NCBI GenBank assembly: GCA_963747255.1
Contig: CAVVEG010000001.1
Coordinates: forward strand, 62,001 to 126,000
From: CAIYRG01 sp963747255
Lineage (GTDB): Bacteria > Pseudomonadota > Alphaproteobacteria > Micropepsales > Micropepsaceae
Direction: 5' to 3'
Length of the DNA: 64,000 bases
Notes under the pieces: generated by a model
Database searches by the model: none
The model's input: the letters and a program-made list of their open reading frames with translations, nothing else
Told to the model about the DNA's origin: nothing
In this document: in pieces, positions 63,056-64,000 of the stretch
How positions within the stretch are numbered: position 1 is the first letter of the stretch
Layout: every line of letters starts with the position of its first letter
Translations under genes and position numbers: made by a program

Positions 63056-64000
63056 CGCGCGCGGCTGTAATCTCCTTGATCGTCGGCGTGCCCATCTGCT
63101 GCATGGTCATCCTGAGTTCGGCGCGCAGGATTTCCAGCACGCGTTCCACGCCCTCCTGACCGAATGCCGACAGTCCCCAGATATAGGGCCGGCCCATGCC
63201 GACGCCGCGCGCGCCGGATGCGAGCGCCTTGTAGATATCCGTACCGTGGCGAACACCGCCGTCGAGGAACACCGGCACGAGGCCGCGGACCGCCTGCACA
63301 ACTTCGGGCAGGCATTCAATGGTCGGCCGCAGAGTCTCCGTCGCCCGGCCGCCATGATTGGAGACGATCAGGCCATCGACGCCATGCTTGACCGCAAGCT
63401 CGGCGTCATCCGCGCTGTCGATCCCCTTCAGCATCACCTTCATCCGGGTGAGTTTCTTCAGCCGGTCGAAGGTCGCCCAGGTGGCGTCAGCGGGATTAAA
63501 CCGCCCTTCCAGGCCGTCATACATCGGGCGATAAATCGCGACGCCCGGCCCCCCGGTGTGGCAGGAGAGGCAATTGCGCGTGTCCTCGCGCGCGAAGCGG
63601 GTCATGGTCGGAGTGTTGCGTCCGCCAAGCAGATCGACCGTCCAGACAAGCACGGGACAGCCGGCATCTTCGATGCGCTTGACCAGGCGCTCGGTATCCT
63701 CCCATTTCAGCGGCATATAGAGCTGCTGCCATGGCGGCGTACCCAGCGTGCCGGCAACCTGCTCGACTGGAAAAGTCGTCACGTTGGAAAGGATCATCGT
63801 GTGATGGCGCGCTTTCGCGGCGCGCGCCGTCGCGAGTTCTCCCTCCGGATGAAAGGCTCGCTGACCACCCACGGGGCAGATGAAAATGGGAGTTTCCCAG
63901 CGAACCCCGAAAACCTCTGTGCTCAGATCCGGTTTGGATACGTCCACAAGACGCCGGGGCTTGAGACCGATATGCCGGAACGCTTCGACATTGGCCTTCA
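63042..64000 (-). CDS. FMN-dependent alpha-hydroxy-acid oxidase/dehydrogenase (5' end outside window)
   Basis: The frame enters from the right edge (KANVEAFRHIGLKPRRLVDV) and runs to 63042. It is the C-terminal three quarters of a lactate dehydrogenase/glycolate oxidase-family TIM barrel, with PIFICPVGGQRAFHPEGE, ILSNVTTFPVEQV, the catalytic SNHGGRATETL, VFLDGGVRHGTDIYKALASGA and MGRPYIWGL. It oxidises a 2-hydroxy acid such as lactate using FMN. An unusual NCLSCHTGG segment contains a C-x2-C-H pattern. The N-terminus, needed to judge export, is not in the window. Confidence 0.9.
   Translation of the reverse strand, partial: KANVEAFRHIGLKPRRLVDVSKPDLSTEVFGVRWETPIFICPVGGQRAFHPEGELATARAAKARHHTMILSNVTTFPVEQVAGTLGTPPWQQLYMPLKWEDTERLVKRIEDAGCPVLVWTVDLLGGRNTPTMTRFAREDTRNCLSCHTGGPGVAIYRPMYDGLEGRFNPADATWATFDRLKKLTRMKVMLKGIDSADDAELAVKHGVDGLIVSNHGGRATETLRPTIECLPEVVQAVRGLVPVFLDGGVRHGTDIYKALASGARGVGMGRPYIWGLSAFGQEGVERVLEILRAELRMTMQQMGTPTIKEITAARVARA

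Noticed and set aside
1..64000. CRISPR array, tRNA, rRNA or prophage signals
   Set aside because: No regularly spaced repeats, no tRNA or rRNA-like sequence and no integrase or phage structural genes were seen on reading both strands.

Overview
The window reads as chromosome of a GC-rich alphaproteobacterium. The grounds are a complete hopanoid locus (hpnA to hpnN, with shc and ispH), an alphaproteobacterial-style HU protein, a type III polyketide synthase trio, Tat-tagged secreted enzymes and heavy use of GTG/TTG starts. I cannot assign a genus. I see no rRNA, tRNA, CRISPR array, integrase or complete insertion sequence.

Layout. 1-3.2 kb: two tandem alpha/beta hydrolases and a conserved secreted protein. 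3.3-6.8 kb: type III polyketide synthase, methyltransferase, FAD oxidoreductase, then a TerB-like gene. 7.1-12.4 kb: two convergent MmgE/PrpD proteins with Tat-like leaders, a lipoprotein and a cupin. 12.4-14.07 kb: no gene. 14.1-19.0 kb: an orphan RND pump, a frameshifted secreted metallo-beta-lactamase-fold protein and a secreted cupin. 19.2-25.5 kb, minus strand: an ATP-dependent 5-oxoprolinase with DUF969, DUF979 and DUF2891, which I infer takes up and hydrolyses 5-oxoproline; three of these four genes carry a frameshift. 25.7-28.9 kb: HU, a GlcG/HbpS-like protein, a TonB-like protein and a sulfatase-modifying-factor-fold protein.

28.9-49.7 kb is the hopanoid locus. DUF2147 and hpnN face hpnM. 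A polyprenyl synthase and ispH diverge from a shared promoter region, with hpnH after ispH. An 11-gene minus-strand operon then runs from a MetX-like hydrolase through hpnI, J, K, L, A, B-C, D, E, shc and hpnG. Together these supply precursors (IspH, FPP synthase), make squalene (HpnCDE), cyclise it (Shc), add the side chain (HpnH, HpnG) and head group (HpnI, J, K), and export the product (HpnN). hpnB and hpnC share one reading frame, and hpnK appears to begin with CTG.

49.8-57.6 kb: a Nudix hydrolase, then a minus-strand hyfB-C-E-F-G-I cluster behind an XRE regulator. The large subunit lacks the cysteines that bind [NiFe], so this looks like an energy-converting hydrogenase-related (Ehr) complex with an unknown redox partner. 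57.7-64 kb: an ornithine cyclodeaminase-like protein, an SDR oxidoreductase, glycogen phosphorylase, a small coiled protein, a membrane protein and an FMN-dependent alpha-hydroxy-acid oxidase cut by the window edge.

At least six genes carry single- or double-base indels in short runs that break otherwise well-conserved frames. Whether these are biological or sequencing errors cannot be decided from the sequence alone.
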